Source: Salipiger sp. H15 (GTDB taxonomy: Bacteria; Pseudomonadota; Alphaproteobacteria; Rhodobacterales; Rhodobacteraceae). Taken from it: DNA of 64,000 bases. The stretch's first letter is position 1; each line of letters starts with the position of its first letter. The stretch covers positions 62,001-126,000 of the forward strand of contig NZ_CP123386.1 in assembly GCF_040409955.1 (NCBI RefSeq), read 5' to 3'. The notes under the pieces are model-generated. The model saw only the letters and a program-made list of their open reading frames with translations, had not been told where the DNA came from and did no database searches. Positions 34,980 through 43,817 of this stretch are shown here, one piece after another. A program made the position numbers and the translations under genes.

Positions 34980-36798
34980 CGGAGCGCCTGTCCCGGTTCA
35001 GCGGCAGCAGCTTGATCTCGGAGCCGCCCTTGACCCGCGTTGCCCGGTCCTCGGGCTCCGGCGGCGTTTCGCTGCGGCCGGGCGTGAAGCCGTAGTTGAG
35101 CGGGCCGCGGCCGTAGAGCTGCGACAGGAACTGCGGCGGGCAATCGTTGACGAAGGCCCCGATGAGGTGGTCGCCGCCGCGCTCGAGCAGCGCCACGGCG
35201 GATTTCGTCCGCGCGAGCCCGGCATAGCCGTGACGCACCACCAGCACGGTGCCGTCGAGCTGCGGCGCCAGCGCCTCGGCGTCGGCGGTCATGCAGATCG
35301 GCGGCATGTCGCAGACGATCAGCTCGAACTGCTCGCGCAGCGCGGCCAGCAGCCGCGTCATGTGCACCGAGGCCAGCAATTCGGTCGGGTTCCGCGAGGT
35401 CTCGACACTCGGCAGGATGTAGAGTGGGCGGTCGCCGTCTTCGCGGTCCTCGACGAAGTAGCCGTCCGGGGCGTGGCCCGCCGCCAGCAGGTCGGCGAGC
35501 CCGTGCTGCTCGGGCCCGGCGCTGTCGCGCGACTGCGGGTGCCGCAGGTCCGCCTCGATGAGCACCGTGCGCAGCCCGCTGCGCGCGCCCGCCCGTGCGA
35601 ATTCCCGGGCGACCAGCGTCTTGCCCTCCTGCGAGGCGCCCGAGGTGAAGCCGACCGCGACCGGCCCCTTGCGCAGGTCGGGGATCGCCAGCGACAGCAT
35701 GCGCCGGATCGACTCGTCGAAGAGCGGCCGGTTCTGGTGGTGGTCCGGGGCGGCGGCCAGCACGTGCAGCCCGAGCTCGTCGAACTGCCGCGGATAGCGC
35801 ACGCGCTTGTCGAGCAGCTCGCGCAGCGCAAAGAGCAGCGAGGCGGCGACGAAGGTCGCGACAAGCGCGGCCAGCGCGATCTTGCCCGGCCCGGCGGCGG
35901 CGGGGTCGCTGGGCAGGGCGGCGCTGCTGACCACGCGGATCGGGTGCGACTGGATGGTCTGCAGCTGCTGCACCTCGTTGCGCCGCTTGAGCAGGTCGCG
36001 GTAGAGCGCGACGTCGGCGTCATGGGTCATCTGGCGCAGCGCGACGGCATTGCTGCTGAGGTCGGTCTCCTCGGCCTGTATCTTCTCGCGGATTCCCTGC
36101 AGCTGCGCGTCGAGCCAGACCCCCATCTCGGCGCTCGCCGCGTTCACGCGGGCGTTGTGCTCGATCAGGAACGCCTCGGGGAGCCGGTTGGCGATCGTCG
36201 CCGCAGCCTGCGGATCGGGGGACGACACGGTGATCGAGATGAGTTGCGTCAGCTCGTTGGTGTTGGTCTTGATCACCCCGGCAAGCTTCTGGATCACCTC
36301 GAGCGGTGTGTCGGCGGGGGTGCCCCCGGGCACCTCGGCGGGCACCTCCTCCTCGGTGTCGTCGCTGAAGAGCGCGGCGGGCAGCACGGCCTTCAGCCGG
36401 TCCTTCAGCGTCTCCTTGATGAGCGAGCGCGACGAGCGCAGCATTTCCGGGTGATCCACGAGGTCGAGGTCGTTCACCACCCGTGTCAGCACCGGCAGCG
36501 ACTGGATGATCGCCGCTTCCTTCACGATCGGCGCCACCTCGTTCACCCAGGTCACCTTGGTGTCGTCCGCGAGCGCCGAGAAGGCAGAATCGGCGGTCAG
36601 CAGCCGTTCCTCGCGCTCGTCGAACCACACGATCGAGGTCGCGGTGTAGAGCGGCGGCATCGGCAGCAGCAGCAGGTAGACCAGCGCGGCCACCCCGATC
36701 CCGAGCAACAGGCTGATCAGGCTCTTCTTCTTCACCGCCTGCAGGATATCCAGCGCCGAGAGCGTCAGGCCGGTGTCGATCTTTCCACGGTCGGTCAT
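34969..36798 (-). CDS. Wzz/Wzc-type co-polymerase with BY-kinase domain (set A)
   Basis: A 609-residue polysaccharide co-polymerase. Membrane helices near residues 28-47 and 305-325 flank a periplasmic coiled-coil Wzz domain. The cytoplasmic BY-kinase domain has Walker A GASQEGKT (about 390), Walker A' VLIEADLRHP (about 415) and Walker B LIVCDMPP (about 495). The C-terminal tail has few tyrosines (YGRGPLNYGF) rather than a dense cluster. It controls chain length and export together with the Wza-like protein. GGAGACTGAC precedes the ATG. Confidence 0.93.
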   Translation of the reverse strand: MTDRGKIDTGLTLSALDILQAVKKKSLISLLLGIGVAALVYLLLLPMPPLYTATSIVWFDEREERLLTADSAFSALADDTKVTWVNEVAPIVKEAAIIQSLPVLTRVVNDLDLVDHPEMLRSSRSLIKETLKDRLKAVLPAALFSDDTEEEVPAEVPGGTPADTPLEVIQKLAGVIKTNTNELTQLISITVSSPDPQAAATIANRLPEAFLIEHNARVNAASAEMGVWLDAQLQGIREKIQAEETDLSSNAVALRQMTHDADVALYRDLLKRRNEVQQLQTIQSHPIRVVSSAALPSDPAAAGPGKIALAALVATFVAASLLFALRELLDKRVRYPRQFDELGLHVLAAAPDHHQNRPLFDESIRRMLSLAIPDLRKGPVAVGFTSGASQEGKTLVAREFARAGARSGLRTVLIEADLRHPQSRDSAGPEQHGLADLLAAGHAPDGYFVEDREDGDRPLYILPSVETSRNPTELLASVHMTRLLAALREQFELIVCDMPPICMTADAEALAPQLDGTVLVVRHGYAGLARTKSAVALLERGGDHLIGAFVNDCPPQFLSQLYGRGPLNYGFTPGRSETPPEPEDRATRVKGGSEIKLLPLNRDRRSDVG

Positions 36799-36883
36799 GT
36801 CAGTCTCCAGTTCCGTCGCCCCGGGCAGGTCCGGCGGGGGGTGTCCGCCGCTGCGGCGGCCGAGGGGGGCTTGCGGTCCCGGC

Positions 36884-38128
36884 TCATGATTTCAGGCCCA
36901 GTTCGCGGATCAGCATGCCGGAGAACTGCCGCAGGTTTTCCTTCAGCCCCGCCTGCCGGGCGTTGCGGGCCAGGAAGAAGCCGTCGTAGCGCGGCGTCCT
37001 CCGGAAGAGCGCGCGCATGGCCATCAGCCGGGCGAGAAGATAGCGGCGCTTGCGCACCTGCCCGGGCTGCATCGGCTCGAGCGTGCGGATGTCGAAGGGC
37101 TGGGTGCTGACAGCGCCCCGCGCCTCGGCCTCCTGCAGGATGCGCGCGCCAAGCGCGGTGCGCGCCATGACGAGGCTGGTCCCCTCGCCCTCCTCGAAGC
37201 TGGGATAGCCCTCGGCATCGGTGTGCCATGCGTCGGCGCAGACGATGTCGGCAAAGCTGCCGATCCCGTCCGGGCAGAGCTTGCAGCGCTTCTGCACGTG
37301 GCGCGACAGGATCCCGCCCCAGCTGTCGCGGTAGCTCATCCGCGCCTCGCGCCCGTCCTTCAGCGTCGCGGTGGCAAAGCCCGGCCAGCCGTCGCCGCGG
37401 TAGCGGAAGGCAGTGACCTCGGCGGGATCCACCCCCATCTTCTCGAGCACCTTGCGCGCGCCGGCGGCGCTGGGGATCCCGGCGCAGAAGAACGACAGCG
37501 CCACCACCACCTGCCGGTCGATCCGCGGGTCGATCCGGGCGAGCTGGCGCAGGGTGGCCACGTCGCAGGGCTTGCCGACGAAGGCGATCCTCTGGCCGCT
37601 CTCCAGCGCCCTGCCGAGCTCGAGCAGCGGCGCCGAGGGCGCGTAGCGCGAGCCCGCGGCCCCGTAGACCCCGTCGCGGGTGGTGCTGGTCACCCCGCGC
37701 GTGCCCGTCGGCTCGTCCAGCGAGGCGGCGGTCTGCACCACCACGTCGACCGCGCCGCTTTCGAGCAGGTGGACAAGCAGCCCCGACAGCACCCCGCCCG
37801 ACGAGGCGTTGCGCCGCATCGCCGGGTCCGTCGCATGGCCCGAGCGGACCTCGACGAAGGGCCCCCAGAGCACGTGATCCTCGCGGTCCCCGGCAACGAG
37901 CGCCAGCTGCCGCCCCGGGCAGACCTGAGCGATCCCGCGCTCCTCGGGGGCGGTCAGCGCCCGCGCCTGCACCGGACGCAGGAAACCCTCGCCGGACATG
38001 CGCAGCTGCACGGCGCCCGGCGCCAGCAAGGCGCAGGCGCCGCAGCCCGCACATGTGTCGGAGGCCATCACCTGCTGCAGTGTCGCCGAAGCGAATTTCG
38101 TCTCGCGGTCCGGAGTAAGGGCGTTCAT
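36884..38128 (-). CDS. F420 hydrogenase/dehydrogenase beta-subunit-like iron-sulfur protein
   Basis: A 414-residue protein of the FrhB/FdhB family. An N-terminal ferredoxin-like motif CAGCGAC (about residues 26-32) is followed by AVRRNASSGG-type sequence (MRRNASSGGVLSGLL), GKPCDVATLRQL, FFCAGIPSAAGARKVL and the C-terminal CKLCPDGIGSFADIVCADAW block. Relatives are frequent in exopolysaccharide clusters beside pyruvyl transferases, with an unclear, probably redox, role. The normal fourth cysteine and CP of the first cluster are replaced (CALLAP). AAGGA lies about seven bases ahead of the ATG. Confidence 0.86.
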   Translation of the reverse strand: MNALTPDRETKFASATLQQVMASDTCAGCGACALLAPGAVQLRMSGEGFLRPVQARALTAPEERGIAQVCPGRQLALVAGDREDHVLWGPFVEVRSGHATDPAMRRNASSGGVLSGLLVHLLESGAVDVVVQTAASLDEPTGTRGVTSTTRDGVYGAAGSRYAPSAPLLELGRALESGQRIAFVGKPCDVATLRQLARIDPRIDRQVVVALSFFCAGIPSAAGARKVLEKMGVDPAEVTAFRYRGDGWPGFATATLKDGREARMSYRDSWGGILSRHVQKRCKLCPDGIGSFADIVCADAWHTDAEGYPSFEEGEGTSLVMARTALGARILQEAEARGAVSTQPFDIRTLEPMQPGQVRKRRYLLARLMAMRALFRRTPRYDGFFLARNARQAGLKENLRQFSGMLIRELGLKS

Positions 38129-38342
38129 TGCCTATTCCTTGCGCCCCTGCGCCGCTCCATCCGGGATGGCGCATAGGGGTCGGATGCCAATTCATTCTTC
38201 CAAAAGCCCGCGCGTCACCCGCGGGTCCGAAACGAAAAATTCGGATCATCACTCGGAAAGCGGAGAAAGACTTCCGTACCTGAACACGCGCCGCGCACTG
38301 CCCGGCGGAACTCTTTCGCGGCGCTCTGCGCCGCTGCCGGCG

Positions 38343-39578
38343 CTACTGGCCGGGCACCGGTGCCGCGCTGAGCTGCACCTCGATCAGGTCACCGGGAAGG
38401 AGCGCCATGTCCTCCTCGCCGCCGAGCTGGAACGTCTCTTCCTCGGCCCCCGTCCCGCGCCGCACGACGATGCCGACGACGCTCTCGTCCAGCGCGCTCG
38501 CGTAATCCGCGTTGAGGAACAGCAGCTGCTGGCGGGCGGCGGTCAGCCGCGCCCGGGTCGTTTCGCGGTCGACCAGCGCATCGCTCAGCTCGTCGAGCGC
38601 GTCGCGGCGGGCCTCGTCCTCAAAATCGCCGAGGTCGAAGTTGATGCGGGCAAGGTCCTTCTCGGCGTCGGCGAGGTCGGCGGCGGTGTCGAGCCGCCGG
38701 GTCGCCGAGGCGAGCAGCGAGCGCCGCGTCTCGGTCACCCGGTCCTCCTCGATCAGGCCGCGCTCGCGCAGGGTGCGGATGCGGTCATATTCCTGCTGGT
38801 CGGCGTCCTCGCCCTCGAGCTCGGCGTCGAGCTGCTGTCGCAGGACGGTGATCTGGTTGGTGACCGCGCCGCGCGCCTCGAGCAGGTAGGCGCGCTTGGT
38901 CTTCTGGCCCGAGACCCCCGCGGCGAGCCGCTGGCTCTCGACCTCCTCGACCGTGCCGGTGCCCATCTGCGCCGTGTCCCCCGCCTCCGCGGCGCCCGCG
39001 CCGGGATCGAGCTCGGCCTGGTAGCGCCGCACGCGCACGTCGAGCGCCGAAAGTTCCGCGCCGAGCGCGTCGATATTGCCCTGCACCTGCGCGATCTGCG
39101 CCATCGGGTCGCGCTGGTAGCCAAGATCCTCGCCGATGCCGCCGGACAACGTCAGCGCCCGCCGCACCGTCAGCCCGGGGGAAAAGGGAAAGGCGCCTGC
39201 CGACTTCACGTCGCCCGACACGTAGACCGGGCGGAATTCGGACACCGAGAGGCTGACCTCGCTCGGCGAGATGGAAAACAGCGTCTCGCGCCCGTCGAGG
39301 CTGCGCTGGCGGAACGCGACCTGGCCGAAGCGCCTTGCCACGTCCTCCTCGGCCTCGCCGATCGTCATGCCGCGCAGCGGAACCCGGCCGACCAGCGGCA
39401 GCGAGACCGTGCCGTCCTCGCCGATCCGCAGGTCGCGGTCGAGGTTCGGCAGCCCGGCCACCCGGATGTCGACGCGGTCCCCCGGCTGCAGCGAATAGCC
39501 CTCGGCAAGGGCCGGCAGGGGCAGGAGGAGCGCCGTGGTCAGCGCCCAGGCGACGGGTGTGGGCAGGGTCAGAGGCAT
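38343..39578 (-). CDS. Wza-like polysaccharide export protein (set A)
   Basis: A 411-residue periplasmic/outer-membrane export protein with a signal peptide of about 25 residues. The polysaccharide export domain runs YSLQPGDRVDIRVAGLPNLDRDLRIGEDGTVSLPLVGRV, followed by one SLBB-like domain (PVYVSGDVKSAGAFPFSPGLTVRRALTLSGG) and a long coiled-coil of about 200 residues. There is no lipobox cysteine, unlike E. coli Wza. It overlaps the 3' end of beta-helix gene 2 by ten bases. Confidence 0.92.
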   Translation of the reverse strand: MPLTLPTPVAWALTTALLLPLPALAEGYSLQPGDRVDIRVAGLPNLDRDLRIGEDGTVSLPLVGRVPLRGMTIGEAEEDVARRFGQVAFRQRSLDGRETLFSISPSEVSLSVSEFRPVYVSGDVKSAGAFPFSPGLTVRRALTLSGGIGEDLGYQRDPMAQIAQVQGNIDALGAELSALDVRVRRYQAELDPGAGAAEAGDTAQMGTGTVEEVESQRLAAGVSGQKTKRAYLLEARGAVTNQITVLRQQLDAELEGEDADQQEYDRIRTLRERGLIEEDRVTETRRSLLASATRRLDTAADLADAEKDLARINFDLGDFEDEARRDALDELSDALVDRETTRARLTAARQQLLFLNADYASALDESVVGIVVRRGTGAEEETFQLGGEEDMALLPGDLIEVQLSAAPVPGQ

Positions 39579-41122
39579 CCGGCACCAACCTCCCGGGACG
39601 CGCCGTCTTCGCTGCGCGTGCAGGTGGCGCGCGAGGCGATGTTGCCGCGACCGGGCACCGTGATCTCCTGGGCCAGCGATCCTGCGGCGCTGCGCGGCGG
39701 GCCGGACATCGCGGCATCGAGCTCGGCGATGACCTTGTCCTCGTGGTAGAGCGCGGCGCCGTCCTCGCCGATCACCGTGCCCTCCGCCGGGTCGCGGCGG
39801 GTGAAGCTGTTGCCGGCCACCTGCCAGCCAAGCGCCGCGCCCTCGTCCAGCGGCGCGTAGCCGCGCACCGTGCTGTAGTCCAGCGACAGCGCCGGCAGTA
39901 CGTTGCCGCTGACCGTCACCTCGGCGGAACGCCGGGCGATCGACAGGATCGGCGTGTCGATCCTGTCCGTCCCTGCCCCCGGGTCCTGCAGCACGAGGTT
40001 GCCGACCACGGCAAGCCCGATCGTCTCGCCGATCACCAGCGAGTTGATGTGGCCGTTGAGGATCACGTTGTCCTCGATCACGATGTCCCGGAAGAAGAAC
40101 TCGTCCGTGGCGGCATCCGCCTCAGCCTTGGAATTGCGCATGAAAATGCCCTGCGCCCGGTCGCCGTCCACCGCCGCGCGCTGCACCAGCAGGTTGCCGC
40201 GCACCACCACGTCGCGGGTCGCGGCATCGGAATTGGTCGTCCAGAACTGCATCAGATCGGGGTGGTCGCCCTTGTTCTGCGCCTGCGAATGGCGCCAGGG
40301 ATGCAGGTCGCGCACGGTGTTGCGCTCGATCCGGGCGTGCTCGAGCTGGCCGAAGGTCATGCCGTCCGAGCGGATGTCGTGGACGAGGTTCTCCGAGACC
40401 TCGAGCCGGGCGATCTTCTCGAAGGAAAAGCCGCGGTAGACTCCGGTGACCTCGTTGCCGGTCACCGTGATATCCTCGGCGCCCTGCATGTAGATCCCCA
40501 TGCCCGCGTAGCTGCCCGCGACGAGCCCCTTCTTCGCGGCGACCGCCTCCGCGTCGAGCAGATCGGCGCCGACACGCGCCGAGACAAGCTCGCCGACGAA
40601 GCGGCAGTCGCGCACGGTGATATCGCCCGCGCTGTCCTTTCCGGCGCCGCGGACCTCCAGCATGGCGCGCAGCTTGCCGTCCCCGGCCTCGGGCCGGTAG
40701 CGGAACTCGAGGCGCTCGAGAACGAGATTGCGTGCGCCGCGCAGCGCGATCCGGTCAAAGCGCGCCGGCACGGCGGGATCGGCCGAGCGCAACGTGACCG
40801 GGTCGTCGAATTTCGCGCGGGTGCCGCGCAACTCGAGCGAGCCGTAATCGCCGGGAGCGAGCAGGATGACCTCGCCGCCGCGCGCCCGCGCCAGCGCCGC
40901 GCGCAGCTCCTCCGGCCCTGAGACGTCGAGCGCGTCCGGCGTGCCGCCGGCGGCAAATTCGGTGACCCGGTCCTGCGCGGAGACCGCCACAGGGACCACC
41001 AGCGCGGTGAGAGCAAGGCAGGCCACGACGTCGCGCCGGCGGTAGACGCCGGTCCGGCTGGGGTTGCTTGCGTGTGCGGGAGCGATCCAAGTCTGCGCGC
41101 CAAATCGCGGGCCGGGAATCAT
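39569..41122 (-). CDS. Beta-helix protein 2, periplasmic, paralogue of protein 1
   Basis: A 517-residue protein with an N-terminal export signal (YRRRDVVACLALTALVVP then VSAQ). The right-handed parallel beta-helix shows repeated NxV/NxI rungs: ITVTGNEVTGVYRGF, LEVSENLVHDIRSDG, ARIERNTVRDLHPW, VVVRGNLLVQ, IVIEDNVILNGH. It shares the entry strands (SGPEELRAALARARGGEVIL, TLRSADPAVPARF) and the motif HPDLMQFWTTN with beta-helix protein 1. AlgG-type epimerases and PL6 lyases use this fold, so a periplasmic lyase or epimerase that edits the nascent polymer is likely. AAGGAG precedes the ATG. It is probably the first gene of the set A series. Confidence 0.84.
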   Translation of the reverse strand: MIPGPRFGAQTWIAPAHASNPSRTGVYRRRDVVACLALTALVVPVAVSAQDRVTEFAAGGTPDALDVSGPEELRAALARARGGEVILLAPGDYGSLELRGTRAKFDDPVTLRSADPAVPARFDRIALRGARNLVLERLEFRYRPEAGDGKLRAMLEVRGAGKDSAGDITVRDCRFVGELVSARVGADLLDAEAVAAKKGLVAGSYAGMGIYMQGAEDITVTGNEVTGVYRGFSFEKIARLEVSENLVHDIRSDGMTFGQLEHARIERNTVRDLHPWRHSQAQNKGDHPDLMQFWTTNSDAATRDVVVRGNLLVQRAAVDGDRAQGIFMRNSKAEADAATDEFFFRDIVIEDNVILNGHINSLVIGETIGLAVVGNLVLQDPGAGTDRIDTPILSIARRSAEVTVSGNVLPALSLDYSTVRGYAPLDEGAALGWQVAGNSFTRRDPAEGTVIGEDGAALYHEDKVIAELDAAMSGPPRSAAGSLAQEITVPGRGNIASRATCTRSEDGASREVGAGCL

Positions 41123-41413
41123 GCGCCTTTCTCCTTCGCCACGATGCTGAAATTGAATGAGCGCGGCCGAGGCTCGCGCGAAAAATTAACAATAGATTAA
41201 CACGAACTCCGTCGGTTCACTTCAATCTTAGGTCACCGGACGACCTCCGCCACCCCTACCGGCGGAGAACTGCTGGAGGACCGGGCATTTCGGAGCGATC
41301 TGGCTGTTTTCTGCGCGCTGGATGTCAGGAGGCGAGGCGAATGGCTCACTCCGCGTGTCGTCCGCCACGTCAGGGATCCGCCCGCGGCGCAGGTTGCGCA
41401 GCGGGCGGAAGGG
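41123..41413 (-). promoter_or_regulatory. Probable promoter region of the set A exopolysaccharide operon
   Basis: The gap between beta-helix genes 2 and 3 contains an AT-rich patch with two copies of ATTAAC (41185-41190 and 41196-41201) eleven bases apart, about one helical turn, 60-80 bases ahead of the beta-helix 2 start. This spacing fits a regulator site or promoter element. The remaining sequence up to the hairpin is GC-rich and shows nothing. Confidence 0.4.
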
Positions 41414-41439
41414 CGCGGCCCGGGACAAGCCGGGCCGCG
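41414..41439 (-). terminator. Hairpin terminator after beta-helix protein 3
   Basis: Ten-base perfect stem CGCGGCCCGG / CCGGGCCGCG with a six-base loop, starting five bases beyond the stop of the minus-strand gene. No T run follows. Confidence 0.6.
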
Positions 41440-41444
41440 TCGGG

Positions 41445-43817
41445 TCAGAGCAGGGAATCCGCCTGTGCCGGCTCGAGCAGGGTCTCGCCGTTCCAGAGGA
41501 AGCCGTCGACCGCCGCGTCGGTCACGCCGCTGTCGGTTGCGTCGCTGTCCGCAAGCTGGGCGTCGGCCGAAAGCGCGGCATCCGCCTCGAGACCGAGGAG
41601 CCCGTCGTCGGTGCTCGACTGGGTCGAGACGGCGAGCTTGAACTCCTCCGCCCCGTCGACGTCGAGCAGCAGGTCGACCCAGTAGTTGCTGGCGTTGTAG
41701 CTCTGGTCGGGGAACCCGCCCTCGCTGCCGTAGGCATAGACGCCGGCATTGGCGTCCATGGACACCGGCCCCATGTCACGCGCGTTGTCGAAGTAGCCCT
41801 CGGTTGCCACGTAGCGGCCGTTCGAGGTGAAGTACGACGCGATGTAGGTCTCGCCCGCCTGGAGATCCACCGGCGCGTCGAAGGCCACTTCGAGCCAGCC
41901 CGTGCTGCCGAGGCTGCCGACATCGGCGCTTGCGACGCGCGTGCCGTCCTCGGTCCAGAGGCTGATCGTCTCGATATCGGCCGTGGTGCTGCCGACGTAG
42001 ATGCGGAGCCCTTCGAGCTCGGCGGGAACGTCGGCGGTGAACTTCATGCCGAGTTCCACCGCGCTGGTGTCCTGATCGAGCGTGACATGCGCATCCTGGG
42101 CACCGTTCCAGATGCTGGTCGGGGCATCGTCGTCCTGCGCCGCGGGCGCCTCGGTCACCTTGAAGATCGCCCGGGCGGAATCGGTGCCGCCATGGCCGTC
42201 GGAGATCACATAGCGGAAGCTCGCCTTGCCTTCGAAGCCGGCGTCCGGCGTGAAGGTGATCGTGCCGTCCTTGGCCAGCGAGACCTGGCCGTTGAGCGCC
42301 CTGTCCACCTTGATGACGCTCAGGCTGTCGCCGTCCGCATCCGTGTCGTTGGCCAGAAGCGTCTGCTGGTCGACGATGATCGTCTTGCCGCTGTTGGCCA
42401 GCAGCCCGTTGTCGCGGACGGCATCTGGGTTGTGGTTCTCGATGATCGGCAGGGGATCGGTGCCGATCTCGGTGCCCGTCCCCGTGTCGGTGCCGGTCCC
42501 GGTTTCGAGGCCCGTGTCGGTCCCGGTATCCGTGCCGGTATCGGTCCCAGTATCGGTCCCGGTGTCCGTCCCAGTGTCGGTTCCGGTGTCGGTCCCGCCA
42601 TCCGTCTCGGTCTCGCTTCCGGTCGTGGTGCCGTCGCCGCGCTCGTAGGCGCCGATGTCGACGGTGCCTTCGACACGCGCGCCGCCGTCGAGATCGACGT
42701 CGGACAGGTCGTAGGCGCCGGTGCCGGCGTCAACCGCGGGCGAGGTGTCGGAGAGGTGGAAGTCCCGCGGCGCATCGACGAAGCCCGGATCGACCCCGAG
42801 CAGGTTGCCGTCGCTCGCCAGCGGCATGTTGTTGCCGCCATCGGTGCGCACCGAGGCGCCCTTGCCCTCACCCGCGTAGGTCAGGTTGTTTTCCCAGACC
42901 ACGTTGTCGTTCGAGTAGCCACCGTAGGAGGTGTTGTCGAACGCGGTGTTGTTGCTGTTCACGCTCGGGTCGGCGACCGCGATGTTGTTGATGAACGTGT
43001 TGTTGCTGGACTGCGAGTTGCTGATCTCGCCCCGCCAGGTGCCGCTGTTCTGCAGGTCCTGGTTGTTGTGGTACGCGGTGTTGTTCTGCACCGTGACGTT
43101 GTCGCTCCAGGTGATCTGGATGCCCTTGCCGCCGTTCTCGTAGACGAGGTTGTTCTCGACCAGCGTCGGGTAGGTGTAGCTGGGGTAGCCCGAGGTCTGC
43201 GTACTCTGGAAGTCATCGATGATGATCCCGTTTCCGTCGGTGTGCTGGCCCTGCTCCGTGACGTTGTCGTAGGAGATATTGTTGCGGATGATCGTACGAT
43301 AGCCCTCGGTCGTGGTATCGCCGGAAACATTGCGGTTCTGGTAGATCGAGATGCCCGAGAACCAGCCGTCCGAGGCGTTCTCGTAGGTGGTGTTGCCCTC
43401 GACCAGGATGAACTCGGAGCCGTTGAACTGGATGCCCGACTCGCCGCTGCCGTGGATCGTGTTGTCGATCACCTCGATGTGGTGGACACCGTTCGCCTCG
43501 ATTCCGTCGCCGGTGGCGTCGACGATCTCGAAGCCCTCGATCGTCACGTAGTTGGCGTTCACGCTGATGCCGTTCCACGAGCCCGACGGCGGTGCGATGG
43601 TCACCGCGCCCGGGTTCTCGGCGCGCAGCGTGATGTTGCCGTCGGCCGAGCCGCCAGAGTTGATGAACAGCGACTCCTTGTAGGTGCCGTCACGCACGAC
43701 GACCTCGTCTCCGGGCTGCAGGCCCGAATCCAACGCATGTTGAATTGTACGGAAAGGTTGAGAGGAATTGCCTTCGAAACTGTCACTGCCACTGTTCGAC
43801 ACGTAGTAGGTAGTCAT
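41445..43817 (-). CDS. Beta-helix protein 3 with cadherin-like and DUF4082 domains
   Basis: A 790-residue probable extracellular protein. Residues 1-380 form a right-handed beta-helix opening MTTYYVSNSGSDSFEGNSSQ with many asparagine rungs (VIDNTIHGSG, VQNNTAYHNN, FINNIAV). A Thr/Asp/Gly repeat linker of about 50 residues follows, then a cadherin-like domain (LANDTDADGDSLSVIKVD) near 500-580 and a DUF4082 domain (TSIWNGAQDAHVTLDQDT to NYWVDLLLDVDG). No signal peptide after the chosen ATG, so type I secretion is suspected. AAGGA five to six bases upstream sets the start. Likely polysaccharide-binding or lyase; not proven. Confidence 0.82.
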   Translation of the reverse strand: MTTYYVSNSGSDSFEGNSSQPFRTIQHALDSGLQPGDEVVVRDGTYKESLFINSGGSADGNITLRAENPGAVTIAPPSGSWNGISVNANYVTIEGFEIVDATGDGIEANGVHHIEVIDNTIHGSGESGIQFNGSEFILVEGNTTYENASDGWFSGISIYQNRNVSGDTTTEGYRTIIRNNISYDNVTEQGQHTDGNGIIIDDFQSTQTSGYPSYTYPTLVENNLVYENGGKGIQITWSDNVTVQNNTAYHNNQDLQNSGTWRGEISNSQSSNNTFINNIAVADPSVNSNNTAFDNTSYGGYSNDNVVWENNLTYAGEGKGASVRTDGGNNMPLASDGNLLGVDPGFVDAPRDFHLSDTSPAVDAGTGAYDLSDVDLDGGARVEGTVDIGAYERGDGTTTGSETETDGGTDTGTDTGTDTGTDTGTDTGTDTGTDTGLETGTGTDTGTGTEIGTDPLPIIENHNPDAVRDNGLLANSGKTIIVDQQTLLANDTDADGDSLSVIKVDRALNGQVSLAKDGTITFTPDAGFEGKASFRYVISDGHGGTDSARAIFKVTEAPAAQDDDAPTSIWNGAQDAHVTLDQDTSAVELGMKFTADVPAELEGLRIYVGSTTADIETISLWTEDGTRVASADVGSLGSTGWLEVAFDAPVDLQAGETYIASYFTSNGRYVATEGYFDNARDMGPVSMDANAGVYAYGSEGGFPDQSYNASNYWVDLLLDVDGAEEFKLAVSTQSSTDDGLLGLEADAALSADAQLADSDATDSGVTDAAVDGFLWNGETLLEPAQADSLL
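42470..42612. repeat. Short-period coding repeat encoding Thr-Asp-Thr-Gly linker
   Basis: Inside beta-helix gene 3 the coding strand repeats near-identical 12-base units that encode Gly-Thr-Asp-Thr, about ten to twelve times with third-position changes. It forms a flexible, acidic linker between the beta-helix and the cadherin-like domain and could vary in length by slippage. Confidence 0.75.

Noticed and set aside
34648..37110. An 820-codon plus-strand frame opposite the co-polymerase and polymerase genes
   Set aside because: Antisense to genes with Walker motifs and membrane helices; composition typical of a shadow frame.
42470..42612. Possible CRISPR-like or minisatellite array
   Set aside because: The units are contiguous and 12 bases long without spacers, lie in frame within a protein gene and encode a simple linker; not a CRISPR array.
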